A stretch of DNA of 64,000 nt from Bryobacteraceae bacterium (lineage in GTDB: Bacteria > Acidobacteriota > Terriglobia > Bryobacterales > Bryobacteraceae). This document shows positions 9,257-18,483 of this stretch, piece by piece. How positions within the stretch are numbered: the first letter of the stretch is position 1; every line of letters starts with the position of its first letter. The DNA lies in contig JAHCHE010000015.1 of the NCBI GenBank assembly GCA_026129905.1, forward strand, positions 62,001 to 126,000, given 5' to 3'. Below the pieces are notes generated by a model that worked only from the letters and a program-made list of their open reading frames with translations, had not been told where the DNA came from and did no database searches. Made by a program: the position numbers and the translations under genes.

Positions 9257-10021
9257 TTAGCCGCTCAAGGTGAAGTTGACGTCGATTTGCGTCACCACCT
9301 CGACCGGCTCGCCGTTCAACATCGTGGGCTTGTACACCCACTGCTTCACGGCTTCCGTGGCCGAGGGCACCAGCAGCGGATGGCCGCTCACCAGGGTCAG
9401 GTTTTCAATCCGTCCGTCCCGGCCGATGATGGCGTTGAAACGCACGGTACCCTGGATGCGGGCCTGCCGCGCCAGTGGCGGGTAGACCGGCCGCGGCTGG
9501 TTCACCAAACGGGCCGCCTGCACGTTTCCGCCGACGCGGATCCGTTGAGGCGGTTTCGGTTTGGGCTTCTCTTCGACCTTCGGCGGGGGGGGCGGAGGGG
9601 GCGCCGCGACCGGCACCGAACCGATGATGCCGCCTATCACGCCTCCCGGCGCTCCGCCGGGCACGCCGCCAGGGATGCCGCCCACCACGCCAACCGCGCC
9701 CGTCTGCGGCGGAAGTTCGTCTTCCTTAATGACCGCGATCTCTTTCGGAATCTCCTTGGGCGCCATCAGCCTGCCGGCGTCGAACTGCCGCGGGATCACT
9801 TTGACTATCTTGACGGGGGCAGCCGCCGGCGGAGGCGGAGGCGGGGGAGGCGGCGGGGGCGCCACCAGGAAACTCGTTAACTGTGTCGAAGGAAGTACCT
9901 CGTAACGGATAAGCGGGACCAGTATCATTACCCCGATCATGAGGCACTGGAACGCGAACGAAATGAGTACCGGCCAGCTCCGACGGGTCTGTCCCAAGTC
10001 CACTAGACTTTGCTCGAACAT
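9257..10021 (-). CDS. tonB: TonB-family energy transducer
   Basis: A 254-residue TonB protein: a short cytoplasmic N-terminus, one membrane helix at about residues 17-40 (LISFAFQCLMIGVMILVPLI), a run of proline residues at 56-66, a glycine/proline-rich linker (GGIPGGVPGGAPGG) and a C-terminal TonB domain (about 165-254, RPVYPPLARQARIQGTVRF, then VKQWVYKPTMLNGEPVEV). The layout is the classical one. It lies directly upstream of exbB-exbD-exbD, so it forms the complete energising unit for outer-membrane receptors, possibly including the large receptor at 24-27 kb. Confidence 0.93.
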   Translation of the reverse strand: MFEQSLVDLGQTRRSWPVLISFAFQCLMIGVMILVPLIRYEVLPSTQLTSFLVAPPPPPPPPPPPAAAPVKIVKVIPRQFDAGRLMAPKEIPKEIAVIKEDELPPQTGAVGVVGGIPGGVPGGAPGGVIGGIIGSVPVAAPPPPPPPKVEEKPKPKPPQRIRVGGNVQAARLVNQPRPVYPPLARQARIQGTVRFNAIIGRDGRIENLTLVSGHPLLVPSATEAVKQWVYKPTMLNGEPVEVVTQIDVNFTLSG

Positions 10022-10111
10022 GTCTCTTTGCCCTTTCCACGCCGTTGGCCCGGCCGCCTTCGGGTCCTTCGCTTCTTCCCCTAGGCCAGGCTCCCGGCGT
10101 TACTTACGAAC

Positions 10112-11341
10112 TCACTCCTGTTTGACCGCCTTCGCGGAATCGCCTCGCACCGGATTCTTCCGCGCCGGAGCCGCCGCGGGCCCTCTCCCGGCCGCGCGCT
10201 TACGGCGCTCCAACGCGCCTTGCCAGAATACCAAAATCGGGCTGGCGATGAAGATCGACGAGTACGTGCCGATCAGAATGCCGACCACCAGCGCAAACGC
10301 AAAGCCGCTCAACACTTGCCCGCCGAACAGGTACAGCGCCAGCACCGTCAGGAACGTCAATCCCGAGGTCATCAGCGTCCGGTTCAACGTATGGTTGATG
10401 CTCAGGTTCACCAGTTCCGGGTACGGCAGCCTCCGCATCGTCTTAAGATTTTCACGGATGCGGTCGAACGTCACGATCGTGTCGTTCATCGAATAACCGA
10501 CGAGCGTCAGCAGCGCCGCCACCACCGTCAGCGAAATCTCCCTGTCCGTGATCGAGAACAGTCCCACCGTGATGATGACGTCATGGAACACCGCGATCAC
10601 CGCCGCCACTCCGTACATCAGCTCGAACCGGAATGCGATGTAGACCAGCATGCCGCCCAAAGCCAGCAGCGTCGCCATCATCGCCTGGCGCCGAATCTCC
10701 GCGCCGATCTTCGGCCCCACCACCTCGATGCTGCGAATAGAGAACGGCGACAGGTGAAACTCTTCCCCGATCGTCGCCAGCGCCGCCGGCGTGACGCCTT
10801 CCACTTTCGATAGCTCCTCCACGCTTCGCAGGAGTCCCGATCGTGGCGGCGTGTCGCGAAAATCCCGGATGCGGCCCGCCAGCGCCTCCAACTGGTCTTC
10901 CGAAAGGACCACGCCCTTGCGCTGGAGCGGGTCCCTCAGCCGTTCGGCGATCAGTTGCTGACCCGCGTTGTTCAAGTCCGGCTTGTCCGAGCCGCCTCCG
11001 AAGCGCGCGTTCAGCGTTTCGATGATGTTCCGCCGCGCCGCCTCGAGTTCCGCTTCGCTCTGCAACTCCGTGGACACCATCACTTCCTGGTCGCCCACCA
11101 CTTCCTGCACCGAAACTTCGCCCTGGATCCGCTCCGAGAGAGCGGACCGGATCTGATCCAAAGGCGGCAACTTCGCGAACTTCAGGTACATCAGCGTTCC
11201 ACCCTTGAAATCGATGCCGTAACGGGGACCACCCTTAACCGCCAGACTTGCCAGCCCCGCGACCGTAAGCACCAGCGACACGATAATGAAGGGCCACTTC
11301 CGGCCCAGAAAGTCAAACCTTGGATTCTTGAAAAGCTCCAT
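10112..11341 (-). CDS. secF: protein-export membrane protein SecF
   Basis: SecF, the smaller subunit of the SecDF motor that uses the proton gradient to help pull proteins through SecYEG. Key segments are RYGIDFKGGTLMYLKF after the first helix, RSIEVVGPKIGAEIRRQAM before the helical bundle, and VGYSMNDTIVTFDRIRENL, the family signature with the Asp in the membrane. At 409 residues it is longer than many SecF proteins because of an inserted region at about 110-190 in the periplasmic part. The C-terminus is basic and proline-rich. It follows secD by 90 bases in the same operon. Confidence 0.96.
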   Translation of the reverse strand: MELFKNPRFDFLGRKWPFIIVSLVLTVAGLASLAVKGGPRYGIDFKGGTLMYLKFAKLPPLDQIRSALSERIQGEVSVQEVVGDQEVMVSTELQSEAELEAARRNIIETLNARFGGGSDKPDLNNAGQQLIAERLRDPLQRKGVVLSEDQLEALAGRIRDFRDTPPRSGLLRSVEELSKVEGVTPAALATIGEEFHLSPFSIRSIEVVGPKIGAEIRRQAMMATLLALGGMLVYIAFRFELMYGVAAVIAVFHDVIITVGLFSITDREISLTVVAALLTLVGYSMNDTIVTFDRIRENLKTMRRLPYPELVNLSINHTLNRTLMTSGLTFLTVLALYLFGGQVLSGFAFALVVGILIGTYSSIFIASPILVFWQGALERRKRAAGRGPAAAPARKNPVRGDSAKAVKQE

Positions 11342-11431
11342 GCAGCATGTCGCGCCGGTACTCGATTCTGTTAGACACGGCCCGGCGTCCGATTGTTCCC
11401 GTTGCTGATGACAAACCCTATCACAAAACCG

Positions 11432-13051
11432 TCAAATACTCAATTGCGCCATCCGCGGCTTGCGGAACAGCGACCATTCGAAGATCGTCTTGGAAACGAA
11501 GACGGCTGTGAACACGTTCGCGATCAGGCCGATGACCAAAGTTACGGCGAAGCCCTTGACCGGGCCGCTTCCGAAAATGAAGAGAAAGGCGCACGAAACC
11601 ACCGTCGTGACGTGCGTGTCGATGATGGTCAGGAACGCCCGGTTGAAACCCACGTCCACCGCCGCCGGTATGGCCTTGCCGCTGGCGAGTTCCTCCTTGA
11701 TGCGCTCGAATACCAGCACGTTGCTGTCTACCGCCATGCCGATCGTCAGGATGACGCCCGCGATCCCGGGCAGCGTCAGCACTGCCCCGAAATAGCTCAG
11801 CGCCGCCAGCAGTATCACTGCGTTCAACACCAGCGCCAGCACCGCGTTCACCCCGCTGTTGCGATAGAAGAACAACATCACCCCGATCACCGCGGTCAGG
11901 CCGATCAGCCCCGCGATGAACCCGTCCCGAATCGAGTCGGCCCCCAGCGACGGACCCACCGTCCGTTCCTCCAGGTACACGATCTTGGCCGGCAGCGACC
12001 CCGCTTTCAACACCACCGCCAGGTCGGCCGCGTCCTGCTCACTGGCCGCTCCGCTGATCCGGCCGCTGTCGTCAATGCGGCTTTGGATCGTCGGCGCCGT
12101 CCGGATCTGTCCGTCCAGCACCACCGCCAACCGGTTGCCCACATTGGCTTCGGTGAACCGGCCGAAACGCTTCGCCGCGTCCTGCGATAACGTGAAATCT
12201 GTTTCCCACCTGTTGAACTCGTCGCGGCTCGGACGCGCGTTGCGCACGTCGCGCCCGGTGATCACCGCGCCCCGCGCCAGCAGGTACCAGGTCTCGCCCG
12301 TTTCTCCCGGTCGCGGCCTCTCCCTTACCAGCCGCGTGTTCAGCGGCAGGACGCCGCCGTGCTTGGCCAGCGCCTGCTCCCGGCCCGAGAACGGACCGTC
12401 CTTCACTTCCACCAACTCCAGGACCGCGGCCGTTTGCAGGATCGCCTTCACCCGCGCCGGGTCGTCAACCCCGGGCATTTGCACCAGAATCTCCGATTCG
12501 GCGTCCGAGCGTCCCCGCTGCTGCACGGTCGCTTCCGTCAAGCCCAGCCCGTTGATGCGGTTTTCGATCGTCCGGATCGCCCGCTCCACCGTGTCGCGCC
12601 GCAACGCCAGCGCCTCCGACTGCCGGATGTTCAGCCGGTAGTCGGTCGAACTGACGGGCGTCAGAACCCACTGCGGAAACCGCTCCGCAATCAAGGTTCG
12701 GAACGCGCCCGTGTTGTCCAGCGGCACCCCGCGAATGTTCACCTGGATCGAGTCGGCCTCGTCCATCGACGCCGGATCGTTCCGCTCGATCGCCTGGACG
12801 CCGATATTCGCCTTCGCCAGGTCTTCCTTCAGCCGGTCGATCACCAGGTCCGCTTCCGCTTTGAAGGCGTCCTGCACCTGCACTTGCAGCACCAGGTGGC
12901 TGCCGCCTCTCAGGTCCAGTCCCAGCTTGATGTTCTGCCGGAAGTTGCTCCGCGCCTCTTCTAGCGACTTCGGCAGGCCGACCAGTCCGTAGAAGCACAG
13001 CAGAATCACCGCCGCGATGAACGCAGCTTTGTATTTCAGGTTTCGCGACAT
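11432..13051 (-). CDS. secD: protein-export membrane protein SecD
   Basis: SecD of 539 residues. It has one N-terminal membrane helix, the LGLDLRGGSHLVLQV motif, a large periplasmic part with the P1 head (LNIRQSEALALRRDTVERAIRTIENRINGLGL is split over about 145-175), and five further helices with GMAVDSNVLVFERIKEEL carrying the conserved Asp. Together with SecF and YajC it forms the SecDF-YajC complex of the Sec translocon. The ATG lies four bases after the yajC stop, so the two are translationally coupled. Confidence 0.97.
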   Translation of the reverse strand: MSRNLKYKAAFIAAVILLCFYGLVGLPKSLEEARSNFRQNIKLGLDLRGGSHLVLQVQVQDAFKAEADLVIDRLKEDLAKANIGVQAIERNDPASMDEADSIQVNIRGVPLDNTGAFRTLIAERFPQWVLTPVSSTDYRLNIRQSEALALRRDTVERAIRTIENRINGLGLTEATVQQRGRSDAESEILVQMPGVDDPARVKAILQTAAVLELVEVKDGPFSGREQALAKHGGVLPLNTRLVRERPRPGETGETWYLLARGAVITGRDVRNARPSRDEFNRWETDFTLSQDAAKRFGRFTEANVGNRLAVVLDGQIRTAPTIQSRIDDSGRISGAASEQDAADLAVVLKAGSLPAKIVYLEERTVGPSLGADSIRDGFIAGLIGLTAVIGVMLFFYRNSGVNAVLALVLNAVILLAALSYFGAVLTLPGIAGVILTIGMAVDSNVLVFERIKEELASGKAIPAAVDVGFNRAFLTIIDTHVTTVVSCAFLFIFGSGPVKGFAVTLVIGLIANVFTAVFVSKTIFEWSLFRKPRMAQLSI

Positions 13052-13055
13052 GGCT

Positions 13056-13373
13056 TTACGCCTTCTTCACTTCCTCGGAGACCAGCGAAGCCACCGCGCT
13101 CCGCGCCATCTCGATTTTAATGTTGTCCGGCTTCACCCGCAGCACCAGCGTGTCGTCGTCCAGCTTCACGATCGTCCCGATGATGCCCCCGTTGGTCACC
13201 ACCGTGTTGCCGCTTTGCAGCTCGCGAAGCATCTTCTGCTGCTGCTTCTTCTGCCGCTGCATCGGCATGAACAGCAGAAAGTAGAAGATCGCGAAGATGA
13301 ACAGGATCGGCAGAAATCCGAAGATCGGGTTCGACGATCCCGGCGACTGCAGCAGTAACAGGTTCAGATTCAC
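13056..13373 (-). CDS. yajC: preprotein translocase subunit YajC
   Basis: A 105-residue YajC with one membrane helix (about 16-36, IFGFLPILFIFAIFYFLLF), the characteristic PMQRQKKQQQKMLRELQSG after it, and the small soluble barrel (GNTVVTNGGIIGTIVKL). It is an accessory subunit of the Sec translocon. Gene order yajC-secD-secF downstream of tgt is the usual bacterial order, which supports the calls. The stop is followed four bases later by the secD start. Confidence 0.95.
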   Translation of the reverse strand: MNLNLLLLQSPGSSNPIFGFLPILFIFAIFYFLLFMPMQRQKKQQQKMLRELQSGNTVVTNGGIIGTIVKLDDDTLVLRVKPDNIKIEMARSAVASLVSEEVKKA

Positions 13374-13520
13374 AGCGTACCTCGCGCGGTCACGCGGCTT
13401 CGTCAGGCCGCTCGCTCCCCGGCCGCGCTTCCGATGATTTTCCTAACGATGTCGAAGAACTACGACTTTCCTACCTAGAACTCCCGCGCAACGAACCCGC
13501 CTGCGGGCAACCACCAGGAC

Positions 13521-14735
13521 TCACCCGGCTAGTCCCGTCGGCCGCGCCGGACCCGGTTCGGTTGTGAAGAGGGAGCGCATTTCTTCCAGGTACCTGGGGA
13601 AGGTCCCAAGGAGTATAGCCTGCCTGATTTGGCGCATTATGTCAAGGTACCTACAGACATTATGGACTGTCGCCAGCGTGGAGTACAACATCTCCCCCGC
13701 CTGAAAAAGGTGCCGCAGATAGGCCCGCGAGTATCGCCGGCACGCCCCGCACCGGCACGATGGATCCACCGGCGCGGCATCGTCCTTGTACTGCGTCTGC
13801 TTGATGATCAGCTTCCCGCGCGAGGTGAACAGGCAGCCGTTCCGCGCATTCCGGGTCGGAAGCACGCAGTCCATCATGTCCACCCCCCGAGCCACGTACT
13901 CGGCAAGCTCCTCCGGCATTCCCACCCCCATCACGTAGCGCGGCCTCGATTCCGGCAGTGCGGGCGCGGTCGCCTCCACCATCTCCAGGCTCAGCGTGCG
14001 CGGCTCTCCCACCGACAGGCCCCCAATGGCGTAGCCGTCCGCCTCCAGCTCCAGCAGTTCCGCCGCGCAGGCTCGCCGCAGGTCCGCGTACATCGAGCCC
14101 TGCACGATCGGAAACAGCGCATTTGGAACCGGGCCGCGCGCGTCGTAGTGGGCGAACGCCGCCCGCGCCCACCGGACGGTCCGCGCCGTGGACTCCTTGG
14201 CCGCCTCGTGGCTCGCTGGATACGGCAGGCACTCGTCCAGCGTCATCATCACGTCGCTGCCAAGCGCCAGTTGAACATCCACCGTCGAGGCGGGCGTGAA
14301 CAGGTGCGCATCCCCGTTCAGGTGCGACCGGAACAACACCCCGTCGTCGCTCACCTTCCGCAGCCGGCTCAAGCTAAAAACCTGGTACCCGCCGGAGTCC
14401 GTCAGGATCGCCCGCGGCCACGCCATGAACCGGTGCAAGCCGCCGAGCCGGGCGATGGTTTCGTGGCCCGGCCGCAAGTACAGGTGGTAGGTGTTCGCCA
14501 GGATGATCCTGGCATCCAATTCCTCTTCAAGCGCCTCCTGCCCCACGCCTTTCACCGTGCCCTGCGTCCCCACCGGCATGAACACGGGCGTTTCCACGCT
14601 GCCATGCGCGGTGTGCAGAAGGCCGGCCCGCGCGCCCGTCTCCGGGCACCGCGCCTGGATCTCAAAACGGACGCTCTGCCGCAATGCCCTTATCGTAGCG
14701 TGCGCGCCCTCTGTCCGCCCCGCTCGGACCCTCAC
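13521..14735 (-). CDS. tgt: queuine/preQ1 tRNA-ribosyltransferase
   Basis: Tgt exchanges guanine 34 for preQ1 in tRNAs with GUN anticodons, the base-insertion step of queuosine synthesis. Diagnostic segments: TPVFMPVGTQGTVKGV, ILANTYHLYLRPG, ILTDSGGYQVFSL (substrate-binding Asp and Ser), GGLSVGEPR, RYVMGVGMPEELAEYVARGVDMMDCVLPTRNARNG (nucleophile Asp region) and the zinc-binding CRCGACRRY. The longest frame starts with GTG at 14735. A TTG at 14684 gives an N-terminus (LRQSVRFEIQARCPETGARA) closer to the family and leaves more room for the thrS promoter, so the shorter start may be right. First gene of the yajC-secDF-TonB block. Confidence 0.94.
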   Translation of the reverse strand: MRVRAGRTEGAHATIRALRQSVRFEIQARCPETGARAGLLHTAHGSVETPVFMPVGTQGTVKGVGQEALEEELDARIILANTYHLYLRPGHETIARLGGLHRFMAWPRAILTDSGGYQVFSLSRLRKVSDDGVLFRSHLNGDAHLFTPASTVDVQLALGSDVMMTLDECLPYPASHEAAKESTARTVRWARAAFAHYDARGPVPNALFPIVQGSMYADLRRACAAELLELEADGYAIGGLSVGEPRTLSLEMVEATAPALPESRPRYVMGVGMPEELAEYVARGVDMMDCVLPTRNARNGCLFTSRGKLIIKQTQYKDDAAPVDPSCRCGACRRYSRAYLRHLFQAGEMLYSTLATVHNVCRYLDIMRQIRQAILLGTFPRYLEEMRSLFTTEPGPARPTGLAG

Positions 14736-14769
14736 TCGGACCCCATGTTACGCTGGAATTTCCTGCCGT

Positions 14770-16710
14770 ATGAGTACTATCACCGTTACGCTTCCTGACG
14801 GGAGCCGCCAGGAGGCCCCCGCGGGCGTTACCCCCTTGGAAATTGCCAGGTCGCTTGGACGCCGCCTCGCCGACGATGCCGTCGTCGCCCGCGTCAACGG
14901 CCAACTCTACGACCTCACCCGTCCGTTGGACAGCGACGCGAGACTCGAGATCCTCACCCCCCGGAATCCCGAAGCCCTCGACGTCTACCGCCATTCGACC
15001 GCGCACCTGATGGCGGCGGCCGTTCTCGAGCTGTTTCCCAATACCCGCCTCGGCATCGGGCCGCCCACCGAAACCGGCTTCTTCTACGATTTTCAGCGCA
15101 ATGAGCCCTTCACTCCGGAGGACCTCGAAACGATCGAGCGCAAGATGTGGGAACTCCAAAAGATGGATCTTCCCTACGGCCGCGTGATGACTCCAAAGGA
15201 AGAAGGCCTGAAAAAGTACTCCGCGCTCGGCGAGCACATGAAGTGCGAGCTGATCGAAGAGAAAGCCGACGACGTCTTCTCCGAATACACGCTCGGCCCG
15301 CGCTTCATCGACTTCTGCCGCGGTCCCCACGTGCCGTCCACCTCCCGGATCAAGGCCTTCAAGCTCCTCAGCGTCGCCGGCGCCTACTGGAAGGGCGACG
15401 AGAACAACCACCAGATGCAGCGCATCTACGGCACGTCGTTCTTCACCCCGAAGGAACTCGAGGCCTACCTGAAGCAGCTCGACGAGGCGAAGAAGCGCGA
15501 TCACCGCAGGCTCGGCCAGGAGCTCGACCTGTTCAGCGTCCAGGAACTCGCCGGTCCCGGCCTGATCTTCTTCCACCCCAAAGGCGGGATGGTCCGCAAG
15601 ATCATGGAGGACTGGATGCGCGACCAGTACCTCGCCCGCGGCTATTCGCTCGTCTACACGCCGCATGTGGCCCGCGCCGACCTCTGGAAGACTTCCGGTC
15701 ACTACAACTTCTACGCCGAGAATATGTTCAAGCGGATGGAACTGGACGATGCCGAATACCAGCTCAAGCCGATGAACTGTCCGTTCCACATCCTCATCTA
15801 CCGCGACCGCCAGCGCAGTTACCGCGACCTGCCGGTCCGGCTTGGGGAACTCGGCGCCGTCTACCGCTACGAGCGCTCCGGCGTCATGCACGGCCTGCTG
15901 CGCGTCCGCGGCTTCACCCAGGACGACGCGCACATCTTCTGCACGCCCGATCAGATCGAGCAGGAGATCGTCAGTTGTCTGGAGTTCGCCCTCGACACCC
16001 TCCACACCTTCGGCTTCGACGACTACAAAGCCGAACTGTCCACCTGGGACGGCGGAGCGAGCGAGAAATACGACGGCGAGGCCGCGCAGTGGGAACTCGC
16101 CGAACGCGCACTAAAAAACGCCGCCGATCGCCTGCAAATGGACATTAAGCTCGTGCCCGACGAGGCGGCTTTCTACGGCCCGAAGATCGACGTCAAGCTC
16201 GTGGACGCCATCGGCCGCACCTGGCAGCTATCCACCATCCAGTTCGATTTCACCCTGCCGCGGCGCTTCGAACTCGAGTACATCGCCGAGGACGGCAAGG
16301 CGCACCAGCCCCTGATGGTCCACCGCGCCCTGTTCGGTTCCGTCGAGCGGTTCTTCGGCATCCTCGTGGAGCACTACGCCGGGGCCTTCCCCGTCTGGCT
16401 GTCCCCTGTTCAGGCTGTGGTGATGCCGATTACCGACCGCAATCTCGACTACGCGAGGCAGGTGACCGAGCGTCTCGCCGCCGCCGGCCTGCGCGCTCAC
16501 CTCGACGACCGCTCCGAGAAGGTGAACTTCAAAATTCGCGAGGCGCAGCTCCACAAGATCCCTTACATGCTGGTGGTGGGTGACCGCGAAGCGGCCGCCG
16601 GAACGGTCGCGGTCCGCAACCGTAAGCACGGCGATCAAGGCGCAAGGCCCGTCGAGGATTTCCTCCGCGAGATCCAAGCCCTGATCGACGCCAGGTCCGT
16701 CACTGAGTAG
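14770..16710 (+). CDS. thrS: threonyl-tRNA synthetase
   Basis: A complete class II ThrRS of 646 residues that charges tRNA-Thr. Domains: TGS (about 1-62, MSTITVTLPDGSRQ), editing domain (65-225, HSTAHLMAAAVLELFP and the zinc-like motif FCRGPHVPSTSRIKAFKL), catalytic core (about 245-535; motif 2 in YRYERSGVMHGLLRVRGFTQ, motif 3 in HRALFGSVERFFGILVEH) and the anticodon-binding domain at the end. The frame is open upstream to 14491, but the ATG at 14770 starts exactly at the family N-terminus. It diverges from tgt; upstream sequence is shared between the two promoters. Confidence 0.97.
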   Translation: MSTITVTLPDGSRQEAPAGVTPLEIARSLGRRLADDAVVARVNGQLYDLTRPLDSDARLEILTPRNPEALDVYRHSTAHLMAAAVLELFPNTRLGIGPPTETGFFYDFQRNEPFTPEDLETIERKMWELQKMDLPYGRVMTPKEEGLKKYSALGEHMKCELIEEKADDVFSEYTLGPRFIDFCRGPHVPSTSRIKAFKLLSVAGAYWKGDENNHQMQRIYGTSFFTPKELEAYLKQLDEAKKRDHRRLGQELDLFSVQELAGPGLIFFHPKGGMVRKIMEDWMRDQYLARGYSLVYTPHVARADLWKTSGHYNFYAENMFKRMELDDAEYQLKPMNCPFHILIYRDRQRSYRDLPVRLGELGAVYRYERSGVMHGLLRVRGFTQDDAHIFCTPDQIEQEIVSCLEFALDTLHTFGFDDYKAELSTWDGGASEKYDGEAAQWELAERALKNAADRLQMDIKLVPDEAAFYGPKIDVKLVDAIGRTWQLSTIQFDFTLPRRFELEYIAEDGKAHQPLMVHRALFGSVERFFGILVEHYAGAFPVWLSPVQAVVMPITDRNLDYARQVTERLAAAGLRAHLDDRSEKVNFKIREAQLHKIPYMLVVGDREAAAGTVAVRNRKHGDQGARPVEDFLREIQALIDARSVTE

Positions 16711-16739
16711 CCCGTCAGTAGGCTGTCAGCGCAGGCGAG

Positions 16740-16973
16740 CTACTCCGGCCCGCCGCCTCCCCCGTCTCCGCACGCCCCTTCATAGTCGCCGTGCGCCAGG
16801 TGCGCGGGAACGGCGTGGTAGTCGATGACGATGGTGTGAGCGTTCGCGGGATTCCCTGGCGGAACGTGGCAGATCGCCACTTTGTGATCCCTCGGCCCGC
16901 CGTTGGCCGGGGCTGGGGCGCTCAGGACGATGCCGGCTATCGTCAAGCAGGAAAGAAGAATCGCTTTTCTCAC
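16740..16973 (-). CDS. small exported protein with CHVPPGNP motif
   Basis: A predicted exported protein of 77 residues. A signal peptide (RKAILLSCLTIAGIVLSAPA) is followed by KVAICHVPPGNPANAHTI and AVPAHLAHGDYEGACGD, a small conserved unit with two Cys and several His that I know from the ends of surface or secreted proteins of diverse bacteria. It is unusual to see it as almost the whole mature protein. The GTG at 16973 is chosen because GGAGAGG lies eight bases upstream and the signal peptide then starts correctly; the open frame reaches back to 17063. Function unknown; disulfide or metal binding is possible. Confidence 0.65.
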   Translation of the reverse strand: MRKAILLSCLTIAGIVLSAPAPANGGPRDHKVAICHVPPGNPANAHTIVIDYHAVPAHLAHGDYEGACGDGGGGGPE

Positions 16974-17125
16974 GGGATGTTCCTCTCCTTCCCTCACCTT
17001 CACACAACTCCCTTCCGGACGGAATCGGGCATCCGCCTTAACCAGCGAGGACAAACGCCCCATTGGAATTCCCTCCGGCCGTTCGCGCCCCCTGCGTGGA
17101 CCGTAGTCCGTCGCTACTCAGCCGC

Positions 17126-18373
17126 TCAAAGCGAATATTGCGGGATTTTCATCGTTTCTCCGCCCTTCATGGCGGATAGATGCGCATAATATCCCGGAAC
17201 CGTCATGTTTAATGCGTCAATCACGTCGACGGCCGGTTTTCTGCCGCGGAGAATGGCATCCACGAAATCGTCGCCCAGGTAGCCGTGGGAGCCGCCGTGC
17301 CCGCCTGGAGAAACGCCCGGCGGCAGGGCGTATTTCTTCGTCTTCACCCCTTTCGCCTTCGCCTCCTCGAGCCGCCGCTTCCCCGCCGCGTCGCCGACGA
17401 ACCCTTCGGCGCGCCCGTTGTGCCAGTCGTAGCCCGCGTATTCCCCGCGGAGCCGCCCCGCCTCCAGATACTCGCCCTGCGAGCCGCAGACGATGAAGCG
17501 GCAGAGCCCGCCTTCGCGCGTGCGAAACAACCCCACCTCCGAATTGAAGACGTTGCCGATGGCATTCGGCTCCCGCCTGTTCTCGTCGAACGGCGCCGTG
17601 CCCAGGCAACTCACCTCAACCAGGCTGTCGTGCGTCACGCCGACGTAGTAGGCCGTCGAATGCGTCGGGTACCACATCGGCGCCCCGTGGCGGCGCCAGT
17701 CCTTGTACGACCCCAACCGCGGCGCGCCCAGGCTGTGCGGGTGACAGTACTCCCCTTCGCAGTAGACGATGCGGCCAAAGACGTTCGCCGCGTGCAGCTT
17801 CTCCATGGCGTACAGGTCGTCGTGAAAAACCGACGTCTCGAACATGGCGTAGACGAGGCCCCGGTTCTTCTTCACGCACTCCAGCAGCCGTTCCGCGTCC
17901 TCGATATCGCCGCGGAACGCCGGCACCGCGGTGCAGACGTGTTTGCCGTGGTTGAGGACCTCGATGCAGTGCCGGGTGTGCGACGGAGCGTCGGTAGCGA
18001 CGAAGATCGCTTCGATCCGATCGTCCTTCACCATCTCCTCGAGCGACGGATACGTCTTCGAGCACTTGACGTGCTCGGCCAAAGCCGCGCGGCGGTCCGG
18101 GAATAGATCGCTGACCGCCACCACTTCGACGTTCGGGTGATGCTGGAATTCGAACTCCGCCGCGAACTTGCAGACGCCATAGCCCACCAGGCCCATGCGG
18201 ATCTTGCGGTCGCTGAACGGCTGCCAGTTCTGCGTCCGGTCGACTTCCGTGCGCGTCTGATCGAATCCGGGAATAACCTGTGCGCCCCCGGCTTGCTGCG
18301 TCGCCGCCGACGCTGCCGCCACCGTGGCGGCCGTGCTCCCCAGGAATGATCGGCGCGTGCTTTTCCTTGGCAT
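17126..18373 (-). CDS. Tat-exported Gfo/Idh/MocA family oxidoreductase
   Basis: An NAD(P)-dependent sugar or cyclitol dehydrogenase-like protein of 415 residues. The N-terminus (STRRSFLGSTAATVAAASAA) is a twin-arginine signal, so it should be exported folded with its cofactor. The Rossmann part starts at about 56 (RMGLVGYGVCKFAAEF), with the conserved EAIFVATDAPSHTRHCIEVLNHGKHV and then CTAVPAF where many family members have the EKP motif. The C-terminal substrate domain holds EGEYCHPH and many His/Trp residues. A paralog of the same architecture lies at 29944-31164. Substrate unknown. Confidence 0.88.
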   Translation of the reverse strand: MPRKSTRRSFLGSTAATVAAASAATQQAGGAQVIPGFDQTRTEVDRTQNWQPFSDRKIRMGLVGYGVCKFAAEFEFQHHPNVEVVAVSDLFPDRRAALAEHVKCSKTYPSLEEMVKDDRIEAIFVATDAPSHTRHCIEVLNHGKHVCTAVPAFRGDIEDAERLLECVKKNRGLVYAMFETSVFHDDLYAMEKLHAANVFGRIVYCEGEYCHPHSLGAPRLGSYKDWRRHGAPMWYPTHSTAYYVGVTHDSLVEVSCLGTAPFDENRREPNAIGNVFNSEVGLFRTREGGLCRFIVCGSQGEYLEAGRLRGEYAGYDWHNGRAEGFVGDAAGKRRLEEAKAKGVKTKKYALPPGVSPGGHGGSHGYLGDDFVDAILRGRKPAVDVIDALNMTVPGYYAHLSAMKGGETMKIPQYSL

Positions 18374-18483
18374 GACTCAGGTCTCCTTCGCGTGGCTTCG
18401 ACGGCTCGTCTGCGAGCCTCGCCATGATCGTACCCCGTCCCCCGCCGGCCATCAAGTGCGGCGTGGCGTGGTAATCCAGGCTA

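Noticed and set aside
9580-9870. GGCGGA-rich stretch as a simple-sequence repeat
   Set aside because: It encodes the proline-rich linker of TonB in frame, with no slippage-type perfect repeats.
13374-13520. Possible tRNA-like sequence between yajC and tgt (CCCGCAGGCGGG and GGTTCG on the minus strand)
   Set aside because: No acceptor or anticodon arms could be matched; only a single short hairpin is visible.
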